Origin: a virus | DNA length: 64,000 nt | Strand: one strand, 5' to 3' | Virus record (IMG/VR): IMGVR_UViG_3300030419_003532 | Location: 1 to 64,000 of that record | Part shown: positions 1-5,897 of the stretch, piece by piece | How positions within the stretch are numbered: the first letter of the stretch is position 1 | Layout: the number at the start of each line of letters is the position of its first letter | Position numbers and translations under genes: made by a program | The notes under the pieces: generated by a model | The model's database searches: none | The model's input: the letters and a program-made list of their open reading frames with translations, nothing else | What the model was told of the DNA's origin: nothing

Positions 1-123
1 CTTTGGCGTTATGATAGTAATTCTTTTCTTTTCTATTGCCCAAGATTTGAGTAGGGCTTGGCTCTTATTTAATTTATCTTGCTTGATAAATCGCCACATT
101 CTTATAAAAATTCTCTGTCTCAT
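1..123 (-). CDS. Partial small basic protein, runs off left edge
   Basis: A leftward frame starts at the ATG ending at 123 and stays open to the window edge (41 codons seen), so its C-terminus is missing. The start overlaps the stop of the gene upstream as ATGA, which suggests translational coupling. The visible part is rich in Arg, Lys and Ile and has no motif I recognise. The overlapping rightward frame at 79-294 is a hydrophobic shadow. Function unknown. Confidence 0.5.
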   Translation of the reverse strand, partial: MRQRIFIRMWRFIKQDKLNKSQALLKSWAIEKKRITIITPK

Positions 124-278
124 AATGTATTTTTAATTATTTCCAACCTGTCTTTAGTAGTCAAAGAGTACCATAAATCTTCATATTTTATCTTTTGTGT
201 TGTCCCGTCTGTAAAAGTTATTATGCAGATTTCCCCAAGTTTTACTCTGTCTATTTCTTTGTCTTTTATTATATCCAT
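120..278 (-). CDS. 52-aa hypothetical protein
   Basis: ATG at 276-278, stop TGA at 120-122, 52 residues. The sequence reads like a small beta domain (VKLGEICIITFTDGTTQKIKYEDLW) of a kind common among phage early proteins. The stop overlaps the start of the next leftward gene. It is the first gene after the gene-free region on its left side, and the only promoter-like box I found for it is the leftward one at 986-993, which would give a leader of about 700 nt. Function unknown. Confidence 0.5.
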   Translation of the reverse strand: MDIIKDKEIDRVKLGEICIITFTDGTTQKIKYEDLWYSLTTKDRLEIIKNTL

Positions 279-513
279 TTTAGTAATTTCTTAAAAGCTT
301 TTCTACCAAAAGGAATGCAAATAATACAGGTAAAAAAGGTATGATTATTAATGCTTTGTATACTGTTTTTAGAGTCTTCATATCTGTTTGTTTTGATACT
401 GCAAGTATAAGGAATAAATAACAAATGAAAAGATTTGTAAGTGCTTGATAATCAGTGAGTTAGGGGCTTATATGACACTATGACATGGCTATTATTGGTG
501 CAAATTGGTGATT

Positions 514-522
514 TGTGGATAA
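514..522 (-). promoter_or_regulatory. DnaA-box-like site 1
   Basis: The plus strand reads TGTGGATAA, the exact complement of the bacterial DnaA consensus TTATCCACA. It lies between the first and second TTGATAATCA repeats. It is a candidate target for host DnaA or for the phage DnaA domain IV protein. Confidence 0.5.
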
Positions 523-668
523 AAAATGTGCAAATTAACTACCTGATAATCAATAAGTTAGGGGGTTTTATGCTATAAAATGCTAGATATTACTATTGAT
601 TTTGTACTAAAAGCAAAGAAATTATAATAAATTTATAAGACAATTTGACAGGTTATTAACATTATTTG

Positions 669-677
669 TGTGGATAA
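669..677 (-). promoter_or_regulatory. DnaA-box-like site 2
   Basis: A second exact TGTGGATAA, in the same orientation as the first, a few bases before the third TTGATAATCA repeat. Near matches with one mismatch (TGTGGGTAA at 909-917, TTTGGATAA at 1020-1028) face the same way. One such 9-mer could arise by chance in AT-rich DNA, but a same-facing cluster in a gene-free region is less likely to. Confidence 0.5.
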
Positions 678-962
678 CTTAACTGCTTGATAATCAGCAC
701 TATAAGTAGTGAATGAGCTAAGTGTTTGATAATCAATGAGTTACAGGCTTATTGTAATGCGTTCTAATGCAATATCTGTAATTCTTAATGGTAATATACT
801 AGAGGAAGGGTTAAGTCCTTTATATGCGTTCTATTGGCTTCGTATGAGTTTTCATTATATAACAAATTAAATGAGATGTGCAAATGATTTGGGTAAAAGT
901 TATGAACATGTGGGTAATTTAGATTAGTTCTAATTAAGAGGGGGATAAATTCCCTGCTCTGA

Positions 963-993
963 TTAGCTCAATCGTATTGACTAAACAAATATA
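963..993 (-). promoter_or_regulatory. Leftward promoter-like box with hairpin at predicted 5' end
   Basis: CAAATATA at 986-993 is TATATTTG on the minus strand, a full match to the Bacteroidetes -7 box TAnnTTTG. No clear TTG box lies at the right distance upstream. Just downstream on the minus strand, 963-984 forms a hairpin (TTAG/CTAA and TCAAT/ATTGA with one bulge, loop of 3). A transcript from here would begin at this hairpin and run through the repeats toward 278. Confidence 0.4.
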
Positions 994-1282
994 AATCCGT
1001 GACGTGTGAGCTGTTAATGTTTGGATAAAATACATAGAGATAATTAAGGGGCTTTATATTATATATATTGTATATAAATGGATGATATATGCAGTAGATT
1101 ATTCCGTTTCGTTTTCCCCTTTTGTATTTTAGTTTGAAGTATTACGGAATTGGGAGAATTAGGGTACCCCCTAAATTGATTTCGTTTTAGTAATCGTAAC
1201 TAATATTGGGATATTGTATATTACCCCAAACCTACGTACATCTCACATCATTTTCATACCCACCCGTTGTATATATATTTAT

Positions 1283-1322
1283 ATATTTATTTATTTATTT
1301 ATGGGATTCCCGTGGGATATGC
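1283..1322 (-). promoter_or_regulatory. Hairpin plus ATAAATAAATA element, copy A (divergent)
   Basis: On the minus strand this reads a short GGGAATCCC hairpin followed by CATAAATAAATAAATAAATA. It matches the other two copies (43318 and 61830) through the hairpin and the ATAAATAAATA tail, with about four changes on the other side. Unlike those, no gene follows it: the next minus-strand frame is only a few codons. It lies just beyond the terminator of the 1370-2960 genes. Confidence 0.45.
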
Positions 1323-1330
1323 TGTGGTAT

Positions 1331-1352
1331 AAAAAAAGCCCCATATAGGGGC
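1331..1352 (-). terminator. Rho-independent terminator of the leftward 1370-2960 genes
   Basis: GCCCC (1338-1342) and GGGGC (1348-1352) form a 5-bp GC stem with an ATATA loop. On the minus strand it is followed by seven T. It lies 18 bases past the last leftward gene and ends that transcript. Confidence 0.85.
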
Positions 1353-1369
1353 CTAAAAGAGCGTAAATA

Positions 1370-1492
1370 CTAATCTTTGTATAGTGCGTATATTTTTGCT
1401 CCTTTAACTTCTCTGATGAGAACTTTTCTTACGTTTTCATCATTAGTTTTAGTTCGTGCTTTTTTAGCTCTTATGCGTGAATTTCTACTCAT
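1370..1492 (-). CDS. 40-aa basic protein
   Basis: ATG at 1490-1492 and TAG at 1370-1372 give 40 residues, N-terminally very rich in Arg and Lys (SRNSRIRAKKARTKT) and ending ALYKD. It is the last gene before the terminator at 1331-1352 and starts directly after the gene at 1494-1703. A nucleic-acid-binding role fits its charge but is only inferred. A rightward frame over the same bases is a shadow. Confidence 0.55.
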   Translation of the reverse strand: MSRNSRIRAKKARTKTNDENVRKVLIREVKGAKIYALYKD

Positions 1493-1493
1493 T

Positions 1494-1703
1494 TTATTTT
1501 CCGCAGCCGCAGCCAGCTTGTTTTGCTCTCTTAATAGAATCTCTTCTCAAGTCGCTATCAGGCATATTAGCTATCTCTGCACATAAATTTTTACACTTCT
1601 CTGCTTGAGTTGTTCCTGAATAACCTTCTCCTAGTTTAGTTCTAAAAGATGTTGTATCTGATGGGGCTACTGGCACCCCTTTTCCTGGTTCGTTAATTGC
1701 CAT
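1494..1703 (-). CDS. 69-aa hypothetical protein with CGCGK tail
   Basis: 69 residues with a polar N-terminus (EPGKGVPVAPSDTTSF), a helical middle carrying KCKNLCAEI, and a C-terminal GCGCGK. Four Cys in two pairs (C-x3-C and C-x-C) could bind a metal. It is part of the leftward chain of small genes from 2960 to 1370. I do not recognise the family. Confidence 0.55.
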   Translation of the reverse strand: MAINEPGKGVPVAPSDTTSFRTKLGEGYSGTTQAEKCKNLCAEIANMPDSDLRRDSIKRAKQAGCGCGK

Positions 1704-1705
1704 AA

Positions 1706-1915
1706 TTATTTAATATTAGATTTTAAGTAGTCTGCTATTTCTACATTTATTTTACCAGATTCTACTTGTTGATTAATTTGTTTTATTCTAGACTCTACAT
1801 ATTCTCCATGTACTTTATCTATATGATTTTGTATATCATTTAATCTTTGTTCAGTACCTGCTGTGCGACCTATATTTGAGTCTACGTTTCTTAATTTACC
1901 TTTTATATGTCCCAT
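1706..1915 (-). CDS. 69-aa helical protein
   Basis: A predicted all-helical, charged 69-residue protein (QRLNDIQNHIDKVHGEYVESRIKQINQQVESG), probably a short coiled coil. Its ATG overlaps the TAA of the 24-residue gene upstream (TAATG), suggesting coupling. No known domain seen. Confidence 0.6.
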   Translation of the reverse strand: MGHIKGKLRNVDSNIGRTAGTEQRLNDIQNHIDKVHGEYVESRIKQINQQVESGKINVEIADYLKSNIK

Positions 1916-1989
1916 TATTTTTTGCTTTTTTTATATAAATTAGTGTTAGAAGACATTTTTTTTGGTTTTCTTTTTTTTCTTTTAGACAT
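1915..1989 (-). CDS. 24-aa Lys/Arg-rich microprotein
   Basis: ATG at 1987-1989, TAA at 1915-1917. More than half of the 24 residues are Lys or Arg, concentrated in the first eleven. The stop overlaps the next start, so it sits cleanly in the chain of coupled small genes. The charge suggests nucleic-acid binding or DNA neutralisation. It is too short for homology to be decisive. Confidence 0.45.
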   Translation of the reverse strand: MSKRKKRKPKKMSSNTNLYKKSKK

Positions 1990-2004
1990 AGTTACTTTTT
2001 TTAT

Positions 2005-2259
2005 TTATGATTCAGTTGATTTTTTCTTTAAATAATCTTGTGCGGTTGCAAAATTTTCAAGAGGATTAACATAAGTGTACTCTTTTTTGCTATCCTTACC
2101 TATATTTAATTTCATTGCTGATACTCTATTAGATAAAGCCGTAGCTTCTTCTATAGCTAATTTTGTTCCACGAACATATTCATTATATTCGGCCATACTT
2201 CCGTTTGGATTAACTTGTTGCCATTGCTCCCATGTTATTAAACCGCTTCCAGTACTCAT
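2005..2259 (-). CDS. 84-aa protein with VNPxGSMAxYNEYVR motif, paralogue 1
   Basis: 84 residues. The N-terminal part carries W-x2-W-x2-VNPNGSMAEYNEYVR, which also occurs in the upstream neighbour, so the pair probably arose by duplication and then diverged over the C-terminal half. The start overlaps the stop of that neighbour by four bases (ATGA). No known family. The neighbourhood of tiny basic proteins hints at minor virion components, which is inference. Confidence 0.65.
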   Translation of the reverse strand: MSTGSGLITWEQWQQVNPNGSMAEYNEYVRGTKLAIEEATALSNRVSAMKLNIGKDSKKEYTYVNPLENFATAQDYLKKKSTES

Positions 2260-2540
2260 AATTCAGGGAAATTTAATGTTTTTTTACTAAATTTTTTACT
2301 TGCTATTGTTATAACGCCTCCCTCTGGAGGTAACCCATATTTAGAATGAGAAAGGGGTTTGGTTCTGGGGTCATCAGTACTTGTACCTTCTATTATCATT
2401 TTATTTACAATATTCCCAGTTGTAGGGAAATTTACAGCTTTTACATTTTTAATTTTTAACTTATGTCTACGAACATATTCGTTATATGCTGCCATGCTCC
2501 CTCCAGGGTTTACTTTTGACCATTCTTCATAATTTAACAT
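2256..2540 (-). CDS. 94-aa protein with VNPxGSMAxYNEYVR motif, paralogue 2
   Basis: 94 residues opening with EEWSKVNPGGSMAAYNEYVR, the motif shared with the next gene downstream. The remainder differs: a linker rich in Pro, Thr and Asp and a C-terminal beta-like stretch (GVITIASKKFSKKTLNF). It is coupled to its paralogue by an ATGA overlap. Function unknown. Confidence 0.65.
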   Translation of the reverse strand: MLNYEEWSKVNPGGSMAAYNEYVRRHKLKIKNVKAVNFPTTGNIVNKMIIEGTSTDDPRTKPLSHSKYGLPPEGGVITIASKKFSKKTLNFPEL

Positions 2541-2542
2541 AT

Positions 2543-2836
2543 CTATACTTTTCTTTTACCTGTTGAACGTGTTTTTCTATTAGATGGATAATTATGTGCT
2601 ACACCTTTACGTCTACCACCTTCTCCTTTACCACCTCTATTTTTACTCTTCTTTCTACATGTCAAGTTAGATGCAGTGTTGTTCCTAGGATTACCATCTT
2701 TATGGTGAACTTCATATCCAGGAGGACATTTCTTTTTCCTATTTGCTGCATTTCTTGCTGCTCTATCTTTCTTAGCTTTAGCAGAAGACTGGAATTTTTT
2801 ATATTCCGCTTTATAATCTCTTTTAGCGTGTGGCAT
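2543..2836 (-). CDS. HNH-like basic protein
   Basis: 97 residues, about a third Lys or Arg. The centre has CPPGYEVHHKDGNPRNNTASNLTC, the H-N-H type signature (HH-x-DGNPxNN-x3-NL) of a common small phage family found near head genes. The flanks are charged helices and a basic tail. It may bind or nick DNA; the short HNH core makes real nuclease activity uncertain. The ATG overlaps the TAA of the 21-residue gene upstream. Confidence 0.75.
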   Translation of the reverse strand: MPHAKRDYKAEYKKFQSSAKAKKDRAARNAANRKKKCPPGYEVHHKDGNPRNNTASNLTCRKKSKNRGGKGEGGRRKGVAHNYPSNRKTRSTGKRKV

Positions 2837-2901
2837 TATCTTTTACATTTACAAGGTTTCCTCTTACATGTAGTACATACTTTATTGCATCCGCACCCCA
2901 T
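2836..2901 (-). CDS. 21-aa six-cysteine microprotein
   Basis: ATG at 2899-2901, TAA at 2836-2838. Six of 21 residues are Cys (3, 5, 9, 12, 17, 19) in a C-x-C, C-x2-C, C-x-C pattern mixed with Lys and Arg, like a mini metallothionein or zinc knuckle. Its start and stop both overlap the neighbouring genes as TAATG, the arrangement seen along this whole chain, which argues for real translation. Confidence 0.5.
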   Translation of the reverse strand: MGCGCNKVCTTCKRKPCKCKR

Positions 2902-2960
2902 TATCTTCTACCTTTACTTTTAACTTTCCCACCTTTTCTTTGATATTTTCTTTTTGGCAT
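2901..2960 (-). CDS. 19-aa Lys/Arg/Gly-rich microprotein
   Basis: ATG at 2958-2960, TAA at 2901-2903; 19 residues, ten of them Lys or Arg. First gene of the leftward chain, about 30 bases after the promoter box at 2990-2997 and behind an AT-rich leader. It could be a DNA-condensing peptide or a leader peptide. Confidence 0.45.
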   Translation of the reverse strand: MPKRKYQRKGGKVKSKGRR

Positions 2961-2989
2961 AATTATATATTTTAATAATTAGTAATACG

Positions 2990-2997
2990 CAAATATA
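2990..2997 (-). promoter_or_regulatory. Leftward promoter, -7 box TATATTTG
   Basis: CAAATATA on the plus strand is TATATTTG on the minus strand, matching the Bacteroidetes -7 consensus. It lies just upstream of the first gene of the 2960-1370 chain and back to back with a rightward box at 3042-3049. The upstream TTG box is not obvious. Confidence 0.6.
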
Positions 2998-3041
2998 ATG
3001 ATTTTTTTATTAACATCATAGTTTTATATTGTTTTTATTAC

Positions 3042-3049
3042 TATATTTG
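3042..3049 (+). promoter_or_regulatory. Rightward promoter, -7 box TATATTTG
   Basis: TATATTTG ends 20 bases before the ATG at 3070 and is the only promoter-like box for the five genes 3070-4712. It is divergent with the box at 2990-2997. Confidence 0.65.
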
Positions 3050-3069
3050 TTCCAATTAAAGTTAATAAT

Positions 3070-3309
3070 ATGGCAGAAAATAAGAAATTAAACCTAGCAG
3101 AAAAAGGATGGAGTCTTACAAAATCCTTAATGAGATACGCAATGCAAGGATTCCCCAATGTATCAGAAAAAGTGTACGAAGACAGAATGATGATTTGCAA
3201 TAGTTGTGAGTTATTGAATAAAGAAAAAGGTGCATGTATGGCATGTGGCTGTGCGGTAGAATATAAGGGGAGAATGGAAACAGAAAGCTGCCCAAAAAAG
3301 AAATGGTAA
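3070..3309 (+). CDS. Small zinc-ribbon phage protein
   Basis: 79 residues. After a helical N-terminus comes a zinc ribbon: C-x2-C (MICNSCELL), CMACGC and a final CP motif near the C-terminus. This layout (R-x5-C-x2-C ... CGC ... CPxxxW) recurs in many phages of Bacteroidetes, with role unknown. First gene of the 3070-4712 transcript; its TAA overlaps the next start (TAATG). Confidence 0.75.
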   Translation: MAENKKLNLAEKGWSLTKSLMRYAMQGFPNVSEKVYEDRMMICNSCELLNKEKGACMACGCAVEYKGRMETESCPKKKW

Positions 3310-3578
3310 TGGAAATATCACAAGGATTAATTAGAAAAGTAATAGTAACAGCTGGAGATAGAGATATAACTTATGTTAAAGGACAAACAATTGCTAATGG
3401 AGCAATTAAAATTGTAGATATAAATTTTGATACTGCATATGCAGAACACTTTGGAGAGGGTAGATATAATATCTACGTCATACCTAATAAAGAAAACTAC
3501 GTTAGATTATGGAAATCTATTCCCTCTACTAAGTGTGTTCCAGAATATGACTTATCGTTAGAACCTCAATTAAAATGA
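3309..3578 (+). CDS. 89-aa hypothetical protein
   Basis: The ATG at 3309 overlaps the previous stop as TAATG and is preferred; an in-frame ATG at 3303 would add two residues. A predicted small beta-rich protein (GLIRKVIVTAGDRDITYVKGQTI ... YNIYVIPNKENYVRLWKSI). The end overlaps the GroES-like gene by four bases. I do not recognise the family. Confidence 0.65.
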   Translation: MEISQGLIRKVIVTAGDRDITYVKGQTIANGAIKIVDINFDTAYAEHFGEGRYNIYVIPNKENYVRLWKSIPSTKCVPEYDLSLEPQLK

Positions 3579-4147
3579 AAATAACACCTATAGGAGATTT
3601 CGTTTATGTAGAGCTAGAAAGGGAAGAAGAGAATGTTGTTAAACTTCCTAATGGTAAAGAGTTGTGGCTAGATACTAGTTATGATAGATATGTTAATGCT
3701 AGACAATACGGTATAGTTAAAATGACATCTATAAATATAAATAAAAGAGTAAAAGATAATTTAACTCTAAAAGAAGGAGATAAGGTTTATTTCCATCATC
3801 ATGTAATAGATGAAAGGATGGCTAGTGAATTTGGAGGAGAGAATATATATAAAGTTCATTATGACCAGATATATTGTTATGTTAGAGATAATAAAATAAC
3901 AATGACTCAAGACTATGTATTTGTAGAGCCAATTAAGTCAGAAGATAAAATAAAAAACCTATATGTTCAATCTAAAGAATCAACTAAAAGAGGGAAGGTT
4001 GCTTATGTAAATAAATTTTCTAAAGATGAAGGGTTTGGTATAGGAGATGAAATAATGTTTCTAAAGAATGCTAACTATGATATGATTATTGAAGGAGAAA
4101 GATTGTTTAGAATGAAAAATAATGAGATAATATGCAAGATAGCGTAG
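3575..4147 (+). CDS. Tandem GroES-like co-chaperonin
   Basis: 190 residues holding two Cpn10-like beta barrels in one chain. Residues 1 to about 107 have ITPIGDFVYVELE, a mobile-loop-like LPNGKELWLD segment, YGIVKM and LKEGDKVYFHHHVID. Residues about 108-190 repeat the plan with ITMTQDYVFVEPIK, KRGKVAYVNK and GFGIGDEIMFLKN. Phages such as T4 (gp31) use their own GroES-like protein with host GroEL to fold capsid protein. The fold is read from sequence pattern; partnership with GroEL is inferred. It lies upstream of the packaging and head genes. Confidence 0.75.
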   Translation: MKITPIGDFVYVELEREEENVVKLPNGKELWLDTSYDRYVNARQYGIVKMTSININKRVKDNLTLKEGDKVYFHHHVIDERMASEFGGENIYKVHYDQIYCYVRDNKITMTQDYVFVEPIKSEDKIKNLYVQSKESTKRGKVAYVNKFSKDEGFGIGDEIMFLKNANYDMIIEGERLFRMKNNEIICKIA

Positions 4148-4443
4148 AAAAAAGTGAAGTTCAAACATATGTAGAAGATACTCTTCAAGAGTTATTGAGT
4201 GCTGCAAAAGATGGTATTGCTACATTAATAGCGGATGTTCGTAGACCTATAGCAGATGATGTAGCAGACGAAAGACGCAAATCTGCATTAGAGTCTAAAA
4301 AGAAAGCCTTTATGGATGCTCAAGAAATGTTAGCAGCATTAGTATCTTTAGAAGGTAAGATAAGGGGACAGGAAGTTGATGAAGAGGTAAATGAAAATAA
4401 TTTTAAAGGAGGTTTCTCCGAAAAATACGCAAGAAAAAAATGA
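4132..4443 (+). CDS. 103-aa charged helical protein
   Basis: Start overlaps the GroES-like gene by 16 bases. Predicted helical, rich in Glu, Lys and Ala, with a long helix (DERRKSALESKKKAFMDAQE) and a basic tail (FSEKYARKK). Part of the 3070-4712 set. No known domain; a head-assembly accessory role would fit the position but is a guess. Confidence 0.65.
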   Translation: MQDSVEKSEVQTYVEDTLQELLSAAKDGIATLIADVRRPIADDVADERRKSALESKKKAFMDAQEMLAALVSLEGKIRGQEVDEEVNENNFKGGFSEKYARKK

Positions 4444-4712
4444 TTCCAGAAATAGAAGAAATGTATGAAGAAAGTAAAATAGTTTATAATTCCATGTATT
4501 GGTCTTATATGTTGCTTACAAAGAAAATAACCTTTGATGAGTTAATAGAAAGAGATGAAGAGTTTGGACTTATATATAACCCAGATGAATTAACTGAATT
4601 AACACCTGAGGTTAAAATTGATTTAATTAATGTTCTTATAGAGTATTTTGTTGAGGAGGAAGAATATGAAAAGTGCCAAGAATTGGTAAACGCTAAAAAG
4701 TTATATAAATAA
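4440..4712 (+). CDS. 90-aa acidic protein
   Basis: 90 residues, strongly acidic and Tyr-rich, predicted helical (EEMYEESKIVYNSMYWSYMLL ... VEEEEYEKCQELV). Overlaps the preceding stop by four bases. The pattern resembles a small tetratricopeptide-like helix pair. Last gene before the terminator at 4713-4741. Function unknown. Confidence 0.65.
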   Translation: MIPEIEEMYEESKIVYNSMYWSYMLLTKKITFDELIERDEEFGLIYNPDELTELTPEVKIDLINVLIEYFVEEEEYEKCQELVNAKKLYK

Positions 4713-4741
4713 AAAAAGGGGCTTACGCCCCTTTATTTTAT
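4713..4741. terminator. Bidirectional terminator between convergent operons
   Basis: AAAGGGGC and GCCCCTTT form an 8-bp stem around a TTAC loop, with A runs on the left and T runs on the right. It can therefore end both the rightward 3070-4712 genes and the leftward 7274-4754 genes. Confidence 0.85.
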
Positions 4742-4753
4742 ATAAATGTTATA

Positions 4754-4978
4754 TTATTTCTTTTCTAACATACCATATAAGATAACAAGTGCAATTAATC
4801 CTACAACACCACTACCTCCAAGCATATTAATAATTTGCATTACATTGTCAATAACTGACATTCCCATTACTGGGCTGCCAAATAAAATTTCTGCCATTAC
4901 CCCAAAAGACAAAAGTCCCATAAGCAATGATGTCATTTTTTTAAAAAATCCGTTTACCATGTTAAATATATTTTCCAT
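4754..4978 (-). CDS. Small two-helix membrane protein (holin-like)
   Basis: 74 residues with an amphipathic N-terminus and two hydrophobic stretches (about residues 15-33 and 52-70), the second glycine-rich (LGGSGVVGLIALVILYGML), ending in EKK. The size and plan fit a small holin or another phage membrane protein. It follows a gene for an exported barrel-like protein, so an envelope role is likely. A GTA-type holin elsewhere (51188-51580) makes its lysis role uncertain. Confidence 0.6.
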   Translation of the reverse strand: MENIFNMVNGFFKKMTSLLMGLLSFGVMAEILFGSPVMGMSVIDNVMQIINMLGGSGVVGLIALVILYGMLEKK

Positions 4979-5002
4979 TTTTTTTATGTTTTAAGTTAAT
5001 AA

Positions 5003-5416
5003 TTAGAATCGGTAAGATAATCCGATATTAAATTTTCCTTCTCTTTCTCCGTTTTCATCTTCTTTTAATCCCATACTGTAGTTAGGTTCTATATTTAAAC
5101 CTTTCCATACAGACATAGAATAACCTACACCAATAGTTAGATTATCCATCATCTCTTCTGTTGGTGCTTGTCCAGAGATATACATTTTATCATTCATAAG
5201 GTATCTACCAAATAAATCATAATCTTCTCCGTTTTTTACAAAACCAAGTACCATCTTATCGTTCATCTGATAACCGATACCCATGTTGTCTGTAAAGTTA
5301 CTCATCTCCCAACTAGCAGTATCTGCAGGTTGACTTACAGTAGTGACTACCATAAATTGTGCAGAGGCCAGTAAAGTTGAGCAAGCCGTAATAATTGTTA
5401 AAATTGTTTTCTTCAT
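5003..5416 (-). CDS. Exported small outer-membrane barrel-like protein
   Basis: 137 residues with a signal peptide (MKKTILTIITACSTLLASAQ, cleavage likely after AQ). The mature part has alternating beta strands (MVLGFVKNGEDYDLFGRYL ... LTIGVGYSMSVWKGLNIEPNYSMGL) and ends with KFNIGLSYRF; the C-terminal Phe is typical of Omp85/BAM substrates. Phage-made outer-membrane proteins may alter receptors or block superinfection. It shares a leftward transcript with structural-type proteins, so a virion role remains possible. Confidence 0.65.
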   Translation of the reverse strand: MKKTILTIITACSTLLASAQFMVVTTVSQPADTASWEMSNFTDNMGIGYQMNDKMVLGFVKNGEDYDLFGRYLMNDKMYISGQAPTEEMMDNLTIGVGYSMSVWKGLNIEPNYSMGLKEDENGEREGKFNIGLSYRF

Positions 5417-5508
5417 TTTTGTAATGTTTAATGTTAATAAATAGAAGAGCTACCCTTAAAGTTAATTAAAGATAGCTCTTGTTGATTGTTGTTTAATAAT
5501 TTGTTCTA

Positions 5509-5874
5509 TTATGATACTGACCAATACCCGTATTCAACTACACATGCCCCTCCATAAGCCTCAGCTGTTACAGCCTGACTACTATATAAAGGAAGCCAAG
5601 TAAATTCTCCTACTCTTAGCTTTAATTTTGCGTCTCCTCCAAGTTTTACTTGAAGAAAATCTGTTGTATTAGCTCCAGAAACTACTTTTATATATACATA
5701 TGAAAAAGCAGAGTTGCTAGGAATTAATGCTTGTGCTGACCCTGTAGCTATTGATGTTCTTGCTGAATTAACAGAAGGTTTAGTTACTGTTAAAGAATCA
5801 GTTACAGTGATACTTAAAGCATCAGAAGTTGAATCTGCATTAGTTATTATTAATGTTGGTTTTAATGTTGCCAT
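5509..5874 (-). CDS. Beta-rich structural protein, paralogue 1
   Basis: 121 residues starting MATLKPTL, Ser/Thr/Val/Ala-rich and predicted all beta, ending VVEYGYWSVS. It aligns along its length with the protein at 5898-6260 (same MATLKPTL start, DLSVT/ALSIT strand, VEYG-x-W end). Such proteins are typical phage head or tail decoration proteins. High predicted expression fits its strong A-rich leader. Function by class only. Confidence 0.65.
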   Translation of the reverse strand: MATLKPTLIITNADSTSDALSITVTDSLTVTKPSVNSARTSIATGSAQALIPSNSAFSYVYIKVVSGANTTDFLQVKLGGDAKLKLRVGEFTWLPLYSSQAVTAEAYGGACVVEYGYWSVS

Positions 5875-5897
5875 GTCTATTCTGTTTTTTTAATTAG

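Larger units (their letters stand above)
442..751 (+). repeat. Four dispersed copies of a TTGATAATCArTGAGTTA motif
   Basis: Copies lie at 442-470, 542-570, 683-697 (core only) and 722-751. The shared core is (T)TGATAATCA, and three copies continue with A/G-TGAGTTA or ATAAGTTA followed by a G-rich then T-rich tail (for example GGGGCTTA). Spacing is irregular at roughly 40 to 140 nt. DnaA-box-like sites fall between copies. They could be binding sites for a replication or regulatory protein. Confidence 0.6.
279..1369. other. Gene-free region, candidate replication origin
   Basis: About 1.1 kb with no credible gene on either strand. It holds two perfect DnaA-box-like sites (TGTGGATAA at 514-522 and 669-677) and near matches at 909-917 and 1020-1028, all facing the same way. 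Between them lie four copies of a TTGATAATCA-type repeat (442-751). Several hairpins (941-954, 963-984, 1159-1174) and a very AT-rich tract around 1055-1090 follow. The phage also encodes a stand-alone DnaA domain IV (59106-59696). The sites and repeats are visible; use as an origin is inferred. Confidence 0.5.

Noticed and set aside
79-294. Rightward 71-residue frame
   Set aside because: It is hydrophobic, without a leader, and lies over two leftward coupled frames (120-278 and 1-123) that fit better.
1377-1586. Rightward 69-residue frame
   Set aside because: Antisense to two leftward small genes with clear starts and a shared terminator.
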